Shown here piece after piece: positions 36,896-48,620 of a stretch of DNA of 64,000 nt. Every line of letters starts with the position of its first letter. Within the stretch, counting starts at the first letter, position 1. The DNA lies in contig VZRN01004245.1 in assembly GCA_013397935.1 (NCBI GenBank), positions 495,016-559,015 of the forward strand, read 5' to 3'. This stretch comes from Dasyornis broadbenti (lineage: Eukaryota; Chordata; Aves; Passeriformes; Dasyornithidae). A model generated the notes under the pieces. It did no database searches. It was given only the letters and a program-made list of their open reading frames with translations, and was not told the DNA's origin. The position numbers and the translations under genes are program-made.

Positions 36896-39800
36896 CAGGC
36901 TTTTTGTCTGCTGTTTTCAAATTACTGACATTGAGGGTATGATTAATTAGTGGGGTTTTTTTAGATAGAGGAAAAAAAGTTCCTGTTGTCAGCCTATTCA
37001 GCTAAGAACATTTCAACAACATTAGAAGAATTAAGTGAAAGGATACACGCGTACTTAAACACACAAGTCTGATCTCCGTGTCTTCAAGTAATTACAGAAG
37101 ATAATCAGTGATATACCAACTCTATTTTTCAGTTGAGTGAAAAAAGCTGCATAAGATGGCAGTACTGTAGAAAAAGGTTTAGGGGGATAAAATCTCATAG
37201 TTTCATGTCCAGGGTGTGACACGCTATTTGCATAGTCAGAGGTCTGTTAATGGTATGCCCTTTTTTTAAAGTTTATTAGATTTGAGATTAGTTTGATAGG
37301 AACTGCTGATTTGGGCCACTTTTGCAGCATTTCAATGTTTATAATTATTGAATTTATGTATATTTTAATATAAAACATATGTGCACCTACACTTAAATTC
37401 ACACATATAAATATATGATGTTTGATAAAAATATATTATTATATTGTTATGTGTGCTTACAGATTTATTTTAAATAGGAGGTTTGGAGACTTTTCAATTA
37501 CTGTTATTACCACTATAACAGCACTGTGTACTGTAACCATGACCAGCCACTGCCATATTAAATACAAAAATGGTCTTCACCTCTAAGTTGAGAAATATTT
37601 CATCAGAGTAAAAGAAAAAAAAAAAAGTCAGAGGCTCCTATACTGTCTATGACTAGGTGTCACTCTTAGGATACCAGCAGGGTATTATGGAGTTTTTCCT
37701 TAGGGATTCTGGCAATTCAGAGTTTTATTGAGAAATCTGAAAGGAAGCATTGAGGTAACTGCAAATGTTTTTTCTCCTGAGGACAAGGAGCAGCTTCGAG
37801 AGGAAACTCAGAGGACCTTCTGTAAAACCTGCTCGTTGGAAACGAAAGACTGGGGAGTTGCAGTTTGTGCATTCAGCAAAAGGCTACAGGTGGGGTAAAG
37901 TTGGCCCTGGAACACCTGAGAGCGGAGATCTGCACCTCGGGGCCAGAACAGGAGACTGGCAGAGGGCTCTGCATGGAGGTGAACTTGCTAAGGCAACAGA
38001 AACGCAGTGATCAAAAGAAGGGATAATGAGGACCCATGGAAGATATTAAACAGTCTGCTTGGGGAAGGCAGGTCGTATCTTAAAGGTATAATAAGTATCC
38101 AGCTGAGTTAGATTTATCCTGTACCTGAAGAGATTACCATGAGACCGACCATATTGAAATAACTAGCCACTGATTTTTTTTGTGTTTGTTTGTTTGTTTT
38201 TGTTGTAGCAGAGAAAAACTAACTTTGGCTCAGGTCCCTTGTTATTATGTGCAAGAAAATAAATGGTCCTGACAGTAGAATTTAGTATTTATATTAGATA
38301 GACTGAATGCAGAAGGGAGAAAATAATACTGTCATCCATGTTTTTCAGGTAAAGTTTAAAAGAAGAAAGACTTGTACGAGGAAGTATTTCAGTGTTCAGG
38401 GAATTATAACTCGTTTTCTCATTCTCACCCTGCTTTTCATCACCCTTCTTCACACACAAGGCAGAATAACAATGCACTTTATACACTTAAATTTAGCAGA
38501 AGTATGATGTGCTGGATATCATTTGTGTGCAACACAGAAAACATCAGATACGAGACAGAAGTGAGTGATAGGGTTGATTAAAAATCTGTAGTCCCTTCAC
38601 TTCATTTTTTTTTACCCAGAAACTACGTCATTCAGTTTGTTGAATTTGATAACTCAGCAGAGGAAAATTTGCTAATAGGCTTCAGAGCTACAATGAAGTT
38701 GGCTTGGGTCACTGGGCATGAACACATCGAGGTGTGATGAGGCCACAGAACTTGAAAAGTTCTTCAGCACTTCTCACCAGCATGTGAGAAGATAAATGAA
38801 GGAGACTGCAATGGAAATGCAATGGTTTATTGTCTGATCCTTGAAGCGAAACAGTTTCACCATTACAGAAGGGATGAGTTACTCTGAGGTGTGACTGTCT
38901 CTGTTAGAGGCCATCATGACCTAAGGCCAGAGCTGAAGGGGAGAGAGGAACCACCAGGTTTTGTTTGTAGGTCCCCATCTCTTCTTTCAGCCTTGATCTT
39001 TTACCTCTGAGGGCAGGACACACCTGGGCGATGTGACTTTGCTGCCATCAGCAAGGGAGAACCCTGTGAGGAACACGTTTCCAGAGTTCATCCCACCTGG
39101 GGAGATCAGAGAAGGGAATAACTGTACCGGGTTCTCCTCTACAAAATAATTCCACTGCCAGCCAACATGCCTGCTTCATTCCAAAGGTCTCCCTTGTGTC
39201 CAGAAATGCTGGGTTATTTCAAAGCAGCCAGAAACACCCTTACCAATAAAATAATGAGACAATATCACAGTTTTGGTGCATCACTCTCATGGTACCCCCA
39301 TGAATACAAAGATGACCGCTACCAAACTGCTGATTCTTCCCCAAATGAGATTCAGAGGCTGCACGGATGCACTCATCCACTCCAGTGCACTTTGGAAAAG
39401 GAGAATGGCACACTCTGAAAAGACTATATGCAACATAATACAAGGCAGGATGGAAAATATCCTCGCCTGAAAAAAAGGAGAAATGTATTATTTTGCATCA
39501 TTTCCAAAAATGGGCTTGATAGGGCTCATCAGGAAAGCAGCTCAATTGTGCTGTTACCTGATTTGTGAGAGGCACAGTGACACAGAGCACTTTTTTTCAG
39601 GGGAGTTGAGTGTGAGAAATGGGTTGTAATCAACAAGCTTTAGGCGTATGAAAATACGTTTGATTGTGAAGGAGCCACATCAACGAAATTCCTTGAAACA
39701 CCCAAGAGCTGAGTAGGGCTTAGCAAAACATTTAAGCAATTTGTTATTTTTTAGTGCAAGGAAAGGCAGGAAGTATGAAGATATGAAGAAGACGTGAAGG

Positions 39801-42800
39801 TGCCCCTGGAATCATATTTTATTGGCCTCCACCAGCATCCCTTAAAGAAAGTAGACTGCTTCATGCTCTTTTGCATTATTTTGAAGAAATCTAAACAGAG
39901 AATTTCTGCTTACCAGATGTAGAGGTATTTTGGGAAGAATGAGGTATGGGAGCTGTGGGTGGGGTGTTTCACCCTTTGTACTGGCAAAGTTGTTAATGTT
40001 TTCTGGTAAGCCATCTAAATTTATGGCGCCTGAAGGTATTTATAAATGCTTCCCCAAAGCACAAATTACAGGAGTCTTGTGCTTTTTTTTTCCCTGAGGT
40101 CTTTGTCGTAGCTCCATGTGCAGATGACATTGAATAAATTGATTTATATTTCTCTGTTTCATTACAGGATTGCTTTTTGTAAAAAATGCCTCTTGTCTTT
40201 GGAACACCCGACTTCATAAACGACGAGTCGGTAAATGTGAATACTCAACAAGGCAGACTCTGCACTTCCAAGGATCAGTTATGATAAACTCTCTTTTAAA
40301 GTTAACAGATTTCTTTAATACAAAACACAATGAGTTCTCTTGCCTGTTAATAACTGTTTTGCTGTTCCCATTTTCTCACTTTTGGAACAGTTTCGAGCTT
40401 CCAAAGGGATCTTTTTGTGGCTGCAGTTTATGGAGCAAATAAGACTTTGAATTATGCAATCAAAACAAACAAAGAAAAATGAATTTAAAAACAAGCAAAC
40501 AAAAACCAAAGCAAGCGAACAAGCAGAACCCCAACAACGTTCTCTCCTTGTGCTTGGCAGTACATATTCTGTCTGAAGGAAAATGGGTCGAAACCTAGTA
40601 CTTAACACACCCCGCATAATTCTTCATTTTAAAGATAAATTTAGCTGCTCTGGGTGGACCCTCATTTTAAATAATGCTCTTCACTGTCATTTCAAAGTTC
40701 CCCACATACCATATGTATATTTTGCCTATTTATTTGCAAATTGTCTGCCTCAGGGGGGAAAAAACAAAACTCATCCAAAATTGCTTACCCAGATTGGAGG
40801 AATCTCATCTTACAGGAGCAGCCAACAACCTTGACACCGTGAACGCCACGTGAGCTGCATTTCTCACATGTGTGAGCCCTGGAATGACACAAGTCTGTAG
40901 TATCTGCCTACCGGAAAAAGGAAGCTGTTACTGCAATATTTACCATGGGAACCCAGGCATCGAGGCACCCAAACTTTCCTGTGGAAATCAACTCACTATT
41001 CATGAACGTCAGCACTTTACTGCGTGGAGGTCTAGACCGGCACTGAAAAACTTTCCAGCTGTAGGAAGCAGCTGTTTGGAGCTGTCTCTTGGGAGCTGTC
41101 TCCTCTGAGTGATTATGAGAATCTGTGCTGTAGCAATCCAGATGAAATCGGTTTTTCCATGGTGGGGGCCTGAGAAGGCAAACCTTGGTATCTTGAAAAA
41201 CCAGCCCAAAATGTTGTGCTTAGAAAAGGGACCAAGCGTGCAGAACTGTCTTCCGCGCAACAGCAAAAGCTGGGCACCTCGGCTGCCTTTGGGTTCAGAT
41301 TGATTCATTTCTGCAGCCAAAGTTCCGCATCCAAAATATTGAGTTTAACCTCCCCTCCTCCCTCGCGTGGAGAAAAACCGGGCAGAGTTTTCAGCCAGGT
41401 GTCCCTGCCTTGCTCCGGTGGTTCCATGGGGTCTCTCCACCTCCAAACTGAAAAGAAAACAGTGGCAACAAGGAGGCTTCAAAATACCCCGAGATTTTTG
41501 CTGTGGGAGTATTTAACAGTTTCCTCAACATTAATGAGCAATTAGAGAGCAGTCCACTTGTCTTGAGCTCCAAAGGAGAAGGTCCTGAGCCATCGCTGAG
41601 GCAAAGCTGGGTCTGTGCGGCAACAAGAGAATGCAGCCCCATCCCGCTGCAGGAGAGCTGCTGAAGTTAGAGGGATCCAAAGTGAAGTGCTCACATTATT
41701 ATTTTTGCAGAGTAGAAAAATTTAAAAAAAAAAACCTCAAAACCATAAATTTATTACAATTTGCTTTCCGATCATGGAGTTTAGTCTGCAAGGTTACCTC
41801 TGCCCACAGAAGAAATAATCTAATATTCGTAAGTGACCTGTATTGTTAAGTGTCTTAATTATCTTGTGATCTCATAAGGAACAATAAATTTTCTTCTGTT
41901 GAAAATAATTTTTTAATTTTTTTTTTATTATTTTTTTTTTATTTGAGATCAAAAAAGGAGTTGTAGTTTAAAATTTTGTACCAGAAGGGGAAAGAAAAGA
42001 AAAGGGATCTGAGACTTAAAAATAGTCTTTAAATATATCATTTCAATTTGTCTAAAGTTCATTGTTGAATTTCATTAAATCATTAAATAATATTGTATGT
42101 AGATATTTTTAAAACTCGTAATTATCTATCTTTTGACAAGAAAAGTTCAGCCAAAATATATGTTATCAATCCTATCATTTGGATTGATGTTCCTTTAGTA
42201 CCTGCAGATGGGTGATTACTTTCCTACCTAATTAATAAAAAATTTACTTTTTCAGTGAAGAAAAAAGCATGCATATTTAATACCCATCATGGTGTCAAAT
42301 CCCAGGCTGAAAAATTCACGGCTGAGGCCTGCAATATTCTGATGTGGCCTGTAGAACTCTCGTTGTTTTGGGGCAGGGACAGGAAAGAACAGGTGAATAC
42401 AACAAAATTTTTCAAAATCGGTTATCCCTGTTTGGAAGAACAGAGAAGAAAAGTTTTCTCACACCAAGAGCTGGCAAAGCAGGCATGAGATGCTATGCAA
42501 AAATCTTAATGATAAAGAGATAGAAGTTCACCATTAGATGCTGTGGCAATAATGCCTACCATGATACAACAAAGAAAAAAGAAAATTCACCAAAACCCAG
42601 CAGAATCAACTCCACTCTGCTGGATCTGTCCCAGGTAAGAAGATACCTTTTTTTCATGTTATTTATGGGATGGCAGTCTACAGGAAAGCCAGAGAAGTGC
42701 TTCAGTTCTTCCTGGTAGTCTCAAGAGAAACGTTGAGGGGTAGATCCTTCACTCTGTTGTGTGAAACATCCTGAGGCTGCCAAACTTACACATTCTAGTT

Positions 42801-43050
42801 TTGCATCCCGTGGATTTAAAGAAGCTGCATCCTGTGCAATATCCATTTTCAGTGGGTTTAACAGTAAACTTGACCAGAGGCTGTTAAGTTTTTAACTTAG
42901 AATGAGAGTTCTAGCTGAAACAAAAACAGTGCTGAAAAAATAGGTTTTGGTTGCGTGATTTCAGCCAAACTTCTTCAAATTTTGACTGTCATTTTAAATT
43001 GCCTTTCCTTTGTTACTCCTTTTTTCCCCTTCTATCTTATTCAAAACAAC
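36896..43050. other. Unique noncoding sequence with AT-rich and simple-repeat patches
   Basis: Low-complexity patches include an A/T-rich stretch at about 37,340-37,450, TTTG units at about 38,187-38,204, an A/C-rich CAAA-like tract at about 40,455-40,530 and a T/A-rich tract at about 41,905-41,943. ORFs of 60-110 codons are short and overlapping, with no family resemblance. Confidence 0.5.
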
Positions 43051-43419
43051 GAGAAAAAGAAGAGAGGAAGAGGAAGAGGAAGAGGAAGAGGAAGAGGAAG
43101 AGGAAGAGGAAGAGGAAGAGGAAGAGGAAGAGGAAGAGGAAGAGGAAGAGGAAGAGGAAGAGGAAGAGGAAGAGGAAGAGGAAGAGGAAGAGGAAGAGGA
43201 AGAGGAAGAGGAAGAGGAAGAGGAAGAGGAAGAGGAAGAGGAAGAGGAAGAGGAAGAGGAAGAGGAAGAGGAAGAGGAAGAGGAAGAGGAAGAGGAAGAG
43301 GAAGAGGAAGAGGAAGAGGAAGAGGAAGAGGAAGAGGAAGGGGAAGGGGAAGGGGAAGGGGAAGGGGAAGGGGAAGAGGAAGAGGAAGAGGAAGAGGAAG
43401 AGGAAGAGGAAGAGGAAGG
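43051..43419 (+). repeat. Hexanucleotide (GAGGAA)n array with an internal (GGGGAA)6 block; 369-nt pure purine run
   Basis: From 43,064 to 43,417 I count 59 perfect in-phase hexamers: 46 GAGGAA (43,064-43,339), 6 GGGGAA (43,340-43,375) and 7 GAGGAA (43,376-43,417). With flanking purines, every base from 43,051 to 43,419 is A or G. The unit contains no stop codon in any of six frames (Glu-Glu, Arg-Lys, Gly-Arg; Phe-Leu, Ser-Ser, Pro-Leu), which explains the stacked 138-200 codon ORFs here; none should be read as a gene. Mirror-symmetric purine tracts can form intramolecular triplexes, and six G4 runs spaced by AA are a canonical quadruplex motif. The array's purity suggests recent expansion and probable length polymorphism. 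Confidence 0.98.
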
Positions 43420-43762
43420 TGCATAAAGTCCTTAAAACATTTTATATGATTTTTCAAAGCAATGCGTATTGGTTAAAGTGCAGAAGAAATCCATTTCAAA
43501 GAGCTGAAATATTTTGGTTTTGTGTTCCTTGCAGACTTTGCATCAGCGAATAGATCCATGGTTTGCTCAGTTTTGCCAGAGAGAATGCAAGAATAGACAT
43601 CTTGATGCTATGGCTGCATCATTCAAGGCAACTTTGGTGAAATCTTGAACATGGGCATCAGGCTTAAAAAGAAGGAAATTGTAGCAAATTTCCTGACAGT
43701 GCAAATTATAGGAGATGGTAAAAATCTGTTTCCTTGACAACATGACTGCCCCAGAGGATGCT
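43420..43762. other. Unique noncoding sequence
   Basis: No gene or repeat was recognised between the hexamer array and the T-rich gap region. Confidence 0.5.
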
Positions 43763-43860
43763 GTTTTTTTTGTTTGTTTGTTTTTTTTTCCGTTTTTTTG
43801 GGGGGTTTTTTTGGTTTTTTTTTNNNNNNNNNNNNNNNNNNNNNNNTTTTTTTTTTTTTT
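43763..43860. other. T-rich tract containing a 23-N assembly gap
   Basis: T-rich sequence with TTTG units and a GGGGGG run is interrupted by N at 43,824-43,846 and resumes with 14 T. ORFs drawn through it on either strand, 61-156 codons, are artefacts of the N bases and of homopolymer. Confidence 0.95.
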
Positions 43861-45894
43861 GGTGAGGAGGGGCTGGGAGATGGAAGATGTTAACGAATGA
43901 GGCTTGAAAGGTACCATGCTGCAATCACTACCAACACACATTTTTGCACGTGCCATCTCCTCTCTTTGGTGCCTGCCAGCGAAACCTGCAGTGGAGCACT
44001 TCCAACGGCTGGGTTCTACGCGTTTCAACCCGGCCATGGGGATACATTCTGATGTGCGAGCTGCGTTTCCTCCTCGCCAACAGCAGCCAGCTCCTAAGCT
44101 GAGGCTGCCTGCTGTTAATTAAAGCAACTTCCACTAAAAACCTGCAGCACGAGCGCGCCGTGGCAGAGCATGTTCTGTGTGCTGTTCCTCCTCGTGTGAT
44201 AAGCAGTGCGTTCCCTCCATGGATGCACATTGCTTACATTTTTAGAGCTATTAAGCCAGGATAATTATGGAACAATCTAGGCAATGTTCAATAGCCCATG
44301 CAGATGCCTGACAGGGCATGTTGTCTCTTAATTAGGAATTTGAATGCCTAATGCTTGTATATTAACTGAAATAATTGGATAGATGTTTTACATTTTCTTC
44401 ACTTTTACTGACAACCAAGCAAGGGACCACGGGAATCAACACATCTTCCTCAAACAGCTCATTTCATTTGCACTTTCTACGTGATCTAATCTGCGGTTTA
44501 AGTGGGATTTTTAGGAGAATGGATGCTGGCTACTCTAAATACATTGTAAGATGTTCCTCAGTGAGTCCTGCAGTTTTAAACTGGTATCCTGTTGCTTCCC
44601 ACTCTACAATAACCTACACAGTGTAATTGCCTGGCTGCATCTTCTTTGTTCCTCAGAAGTCAAGCAAAATTACAATCACTGTTATCATTCTTTTATTGCT
44701 TCCCAGTGCTGATAATGGGTTATGCGTGGTTTCAAGTGGAATTCTGACGCCATGTGAGCACAGGTGCTACCATTATTGCGAAAATCTGCTTTTTTCCCCT
44801 CAGATTGATGATGCTTTTGTGGGGCTGGGCTTGTTGGCAGCTCTGGATGCAAAGGACAAGTGTTGCGGAGCAGAAAGGCCTTGCAAAGTGAGGGCCTTGC
44901 TGCCCTTGTAAAATCCTCACTCACTTCTGCTCCTTGGGCTGAGCAGAGAGCATTCTGGAAATGGCTCAGCTGAACTGGAGGTGAAAAACAAGTGACAGAA
45001 CTGGAACACAATTGTTAGAGCCAGTGGGTGCTCCCAGCGTGGGGTTGGTGGTTGGTTCCACCTGATGGTGTTCCTGTCGTGGGTTATGGGGTTGGTTCAA
45101 CACGTTTGTTGTGCCTCACAAGGTTGGAAACTCAGAACAAAGGAACAGTTGAGAACCCTGGATTTTTATACATTATAAAATGTCTTCGCTGATCATCATC
45201 TTGTGGAGCCCATGCCATTGATCACCGCAGATAGGTTTTGCCTGGACATCCCAGCCCTTGCTCTGACTCTCACTAAACACAGGGAGAGCCTTAGTGGGTC
45301 TGGCCAAGCTGTAGGACTCGAGTTATTGGTGTCTTCACGAGCCCATTTCCACAGCTGAGACACAATTCATCTCCTATCAACCTAACAAAAAGAATCAAAA
45401 ATTCCCCCGAGCTCCGTGGTGGCAGAACTGGGCCCCAAATGAGCAACTCCTTTAATCCACGTCCGCCTTGTGTGTGTGGGGAGCACCACGCTTGCCAGTC
45501 TATACATTGTTTATATTTAGGACGTCTGATAAATGTGTTTATTCACAACTATTAGTATAAAAGCTCCTTTAAAAGCAACAAATTGCTCTCTATTAGTAAT
45601 GTGCATAATGACCTATTTCCATAAACATTTTGAGTAAGAGAAATTTTAATGCGCAAAACCCTGCAGACATTTTATGGAAATTTGACGGTATTCTGCAGAA
45701 GTGTCTCACAGTCATATTTTGTTCTTTAATATTTTGTTTTGAGAGGTGAATTACTTTCATTCTGATATATAGTACAAAAGAAACAACCTGGCACAGGGAA
45801 AAGGAAAATGAGTCCTAATGTGTTTCCTTTTTGCTAATGTATATTGGCTTGATTGATGTAAGGACAATTTTTACAAAATATGTACAGCTCTTGC
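43861..45894. other. Unique noncoding sequence
   Basis: No gene or repeat was named. The patch at about 44,140-44,220 is locally CpG-richer ('cacgagcgcgccgtgg') but far too small for a CpG island. Confidence 0.5.
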
Positions 45895-46082
45895 TGGTTG
45901 GGTTTGGGGATTTTTTTTTTTTTGGAGGATGTGGTGGTTTTTTTATGGGTTTTTTGTGGAGTTTTTTTTTGTTTTGTTTTGTTGTTGTTGGTTTGGGTGG
46001 TTTTAATTTTTTGTTTGCTTGGAGTTTTTGTTTGTTTGATTTGATTTTTTGGGGAGGTTAATTTTTTTGTTGTTGTTTTTTG
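45895..46082. repeat. G/T-only tract (almost no C) with TTG and TTTG units
   Basis: No C occurs from 45,895 to 46,017 (123 bases), and only one C lies between there and 46,082. The composition is T and G with a few A: 'ggtttggggattttt', 'gttttgttttgttgttg', 'ttggggagg'. The 76-codon ORF across it, rich in Phe and Gly, is a low-complexity artefact. Confidence 0.9.
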
Positions 46083-47389
46083 CTGGCTTATTTAAAAAAT
46101 GTAATAGAGCCTTTAGAAAAAAAAAAAGCTCTTTAAATCCAGTCATAAGGAAAAATAAAAATAAAGGAATGTCTTCATGATCAAAAGGATAAATATCGCT
46201 TCTGAGTCTCTATCTGTTGTACTGCATCTGATTTCGAGACATAAATGGAGGTCAAGTGTGAAAAACCGTATTCACAAAATATTTTGATGCAGTTTTAGAG
46301 GCATGCCTTAAAAAATTAGTCTGAGGGGGTTAAATGTGTACCAGTTTTATTTTTTTGTTGTTGTTGTTGTTTGAAAAGCATGCAGACAAATCTTCAGTAT
46401 TCTCTGGAACAGCATTTCTTTATGTTATGTACTGAGTGAAACCTCAACATCAGCAGGGTTGTTCATATTAATTTACTGTAACTTTGGAGAAAATAATGCT
46501 TTGTTCTTCCATGCAGAGCTTAAAGCTCCTGAACTACCAACAATTCCAACAAAAATCTGTAAAAATAACCTAACTCTTGTCGGGTGAAAGCTGTCTCATT
46601 TGTAGTGCCACCAAATTATAGTAGGATAAAGAAAGCAAGGTTTTATTTTAAATCAAGCTAATCACACAGCCATGCAGAGGAGGTAGAAATGGTTAAAAAA
46701 AAAAAAAAAAAAATCCATGGATCTAATAGTGAAGAAGCTGTGCAGTACTTTAGCTCTGCTTTGAAGGCGCTCTAGGCAGCCATTTTTTAAGGAAAAGTTG
46801 CTCCATGTCGATGCACAGGCAGAGCTCAGCTTTGAACCCTGTTTTGCCTTTGACACGGTGTTAATTCGGACAGACCCCCCAAGAGACATTTTCAAGGTGG
46901 AAGATACCAAGGTCCAGCATGGTCACGCCATCCCTACTGCACACAGAGAGCTTGGTTAGCTAAGAAAGTGCTCTGCAGGTGTACAGGGCAAAAAATACAA
47001 AGCATGATGAAACGTGTCAAGAGTGTGGAAAAGACTTAAACATGAACACGTTTAGAGATATCTGTGAGGAAAGCAGGTCCCTGTATTTCTGGTTTTGTCT
47101 TACAAATGTTGATATGCTTTGCAATATGTTCCATTCAAGAAATTAAGGGTATATCCCAGCTGGAAAGAAAGTCTGAATAAAACCTAAATTGTGGAGGAGG
47201 TACAGAGAGCGGAGAGACAGCCTTGGATCATGATATTGGTTAAGGAGCTTAACTCTGAGCACGTGCCGTTGGCTCCTGTGGAAGAGAAGCGGTTATAAAT
47301 GTGATTAAGAGCTTGACTGTCCCAGGGTGCATGAGGGAGAGCGTGGCCTGCAGGTGAAGAGAAGTGGTGCTCACCTCTCCCCTCACCGC
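46083..47389. other. Unique noncoding sequence with TTG repeat and a 19-A run
   Basis: A short TTG repeat (about 46,354-46,371) and A19 (46,695-46,713) are present. No gene is recognised. Confidence 0.5.
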
Positions 47390-47891
47390 TGTTGAGGCCC
47401 CATCTGGAGTGCCGTGCTCTATCCCGGTCTCCACAGCTCAAGAAAGACAAGGAGCTGCTGGAGAGGATCCAGCTGAGGCCACAAGGATGATGAGGGGTCT
47501 GGAGAATCTCTCCGGTGAGGTGAGACTGGAGGAGCTGGGGCTGAGAACAGAAGATTGGGAGGGGATCTCATTAATGCGTATCAGTGTCTCAAAGGTGGTG
47601 CCAAGAGGAAGGTGCCTGCCTCTCTTCAGCGGTGCCCAGTGACAGGACAAGGAGCAATGGCCACAAACCAAAAGACAGAAGTTCCACCTCAACGTGAGGA
47701 AGAACCTTTTTGCATCGAGTGTGGCAGAGCACTGGAACAGGCTGTCCAGGGAGGGCGAGGAGTCCTCCTCTCTGGAGACATTCCAAACCCACCTGGACAC
47801 ATTCCTGCATCACTGCTGCAGGAGACCCTGCCTCGGACGATCTCCAGAGGGAGGTGATCTCCAGAGGTCCCTTCCAACCCAATTCTGTGAA
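47390..47891 (+). mobile_element. CR1 retrotransposon, 5'-truncated, with ORF2 C-terminus and full 3' end
   Basis: The only plus-strand CR1 in the window. It starts in the last part of ORF2: 'aggccccatctggagtgccg' translates RPHLECR and continues SPQLKKDKELLERIQ, matching the family's RPHLEYC...LLERVQ. A one-base loss shifts the frame to RMMRGLENLSGEVRLEELGL. Then come the typical 3' region words 'cagtgacaggacaaggagca', 'gttccacctcaacgtgagga' and 'ctggaacaggctgtccaggg'. The element ends with 'gatctccagaggtcccttcc' and a single ATTCTGTGA unit at about 47,881-47,889. It is an inactive 5'-truncated copy. This 3' terminus supports a bird origin. Confidence 0.95.
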
Positions 47892-48229
47892 TTTACTGCT
47901 GAATATGGGGCTGGAGCCTTCTGAGGAGGGTCAGCCACAGCACAACAGTTTGCAGCTGTAGCAATACCGTTGCTTTATGATGGTTTTTTGTTGTTTTTTT
48001 TCCCAAAGCACTGAGCAGCTCCTGGTAGCTCCCACACATGGAATGAGAACGGAGCACACAGATGCACCGAGGGCCACGCACAGCCCTCGTCTTTCCTCGC
48101 TGGAATGAATGGCCAGCTGTAATTAATATCGGTGGGATCAGGACTGTGCTGCATAAAGCTTCCAAAGGAACCTCCCTGCCTTCTCCCAGTCATTTTATGT
48201 GATCCTTCCTGCCATTACCACTGCTGAAT
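47892..48229. other. Unique noncoding sequence
   Basis: Flanking DNA downstream of the CR1. Only short shadow ORFs are present. Confidence 0.5.
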
Positions 48230-48620
48230 GTTCATGTAATGGACAGTTGTAAAACCTTATATGAGAACGAATGAAATTTTAAGTGTCGAATTAGTCAAAT
48301 GAATTAATGGCCATGATTTAGCACATTTTTGCTGTAGGAACTGTAAAGGATCAGTCAAGATTTTCTCCTGCGAGGGCTGTATTGTATTGATTTCTTTTTC
48401 AAATGACCAAGCAATTAGCATAGCAGAAACCTAGGTGCTCAGCACCTTCTCCATTAAACAGAACAAATGTCAAGTCCTATTAATACAGTCAGCTGTTCCG
48501 CAGTGGTTGATCAGATGCTATCCATCATTATACATTTATCATCTTGTTGAAATAGTGTTGTGAGGTTTTGCTGACAATAATTTTGGATGATGCACTCTTT
48601 TTCATTTAAATTCTTCTTTG
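48230..48620. promoter_or_regulatory. Candidate conserved noncoding block
   Basis: ORF-free, non-repetitive and AT-rich, with homeodomain-type cores ('gtcaaatgaattaatggcc', 'agcaattagcat') and evenly mixed words. It resembles vertebrate enhancer sequence in texture only. A similar texture continues weakly to about 48,910 ('caatcataattaccttt'). Confidence 0.2.

Noticed and set aside
42951..43553. Stacked ORFs encoding Arg-Lys, poly-Glu, Gly-Arg and Pro-Leu repeats
   Set aside because: The hexamer has no stop codon in any frame, so these are automatic by-products of the simple repeat.
43567..44037. 156-codon minus-strand ORF across the 23-N gap
   Set aside because: Depends on N codons and homopolymer lysines; no family resemblance.
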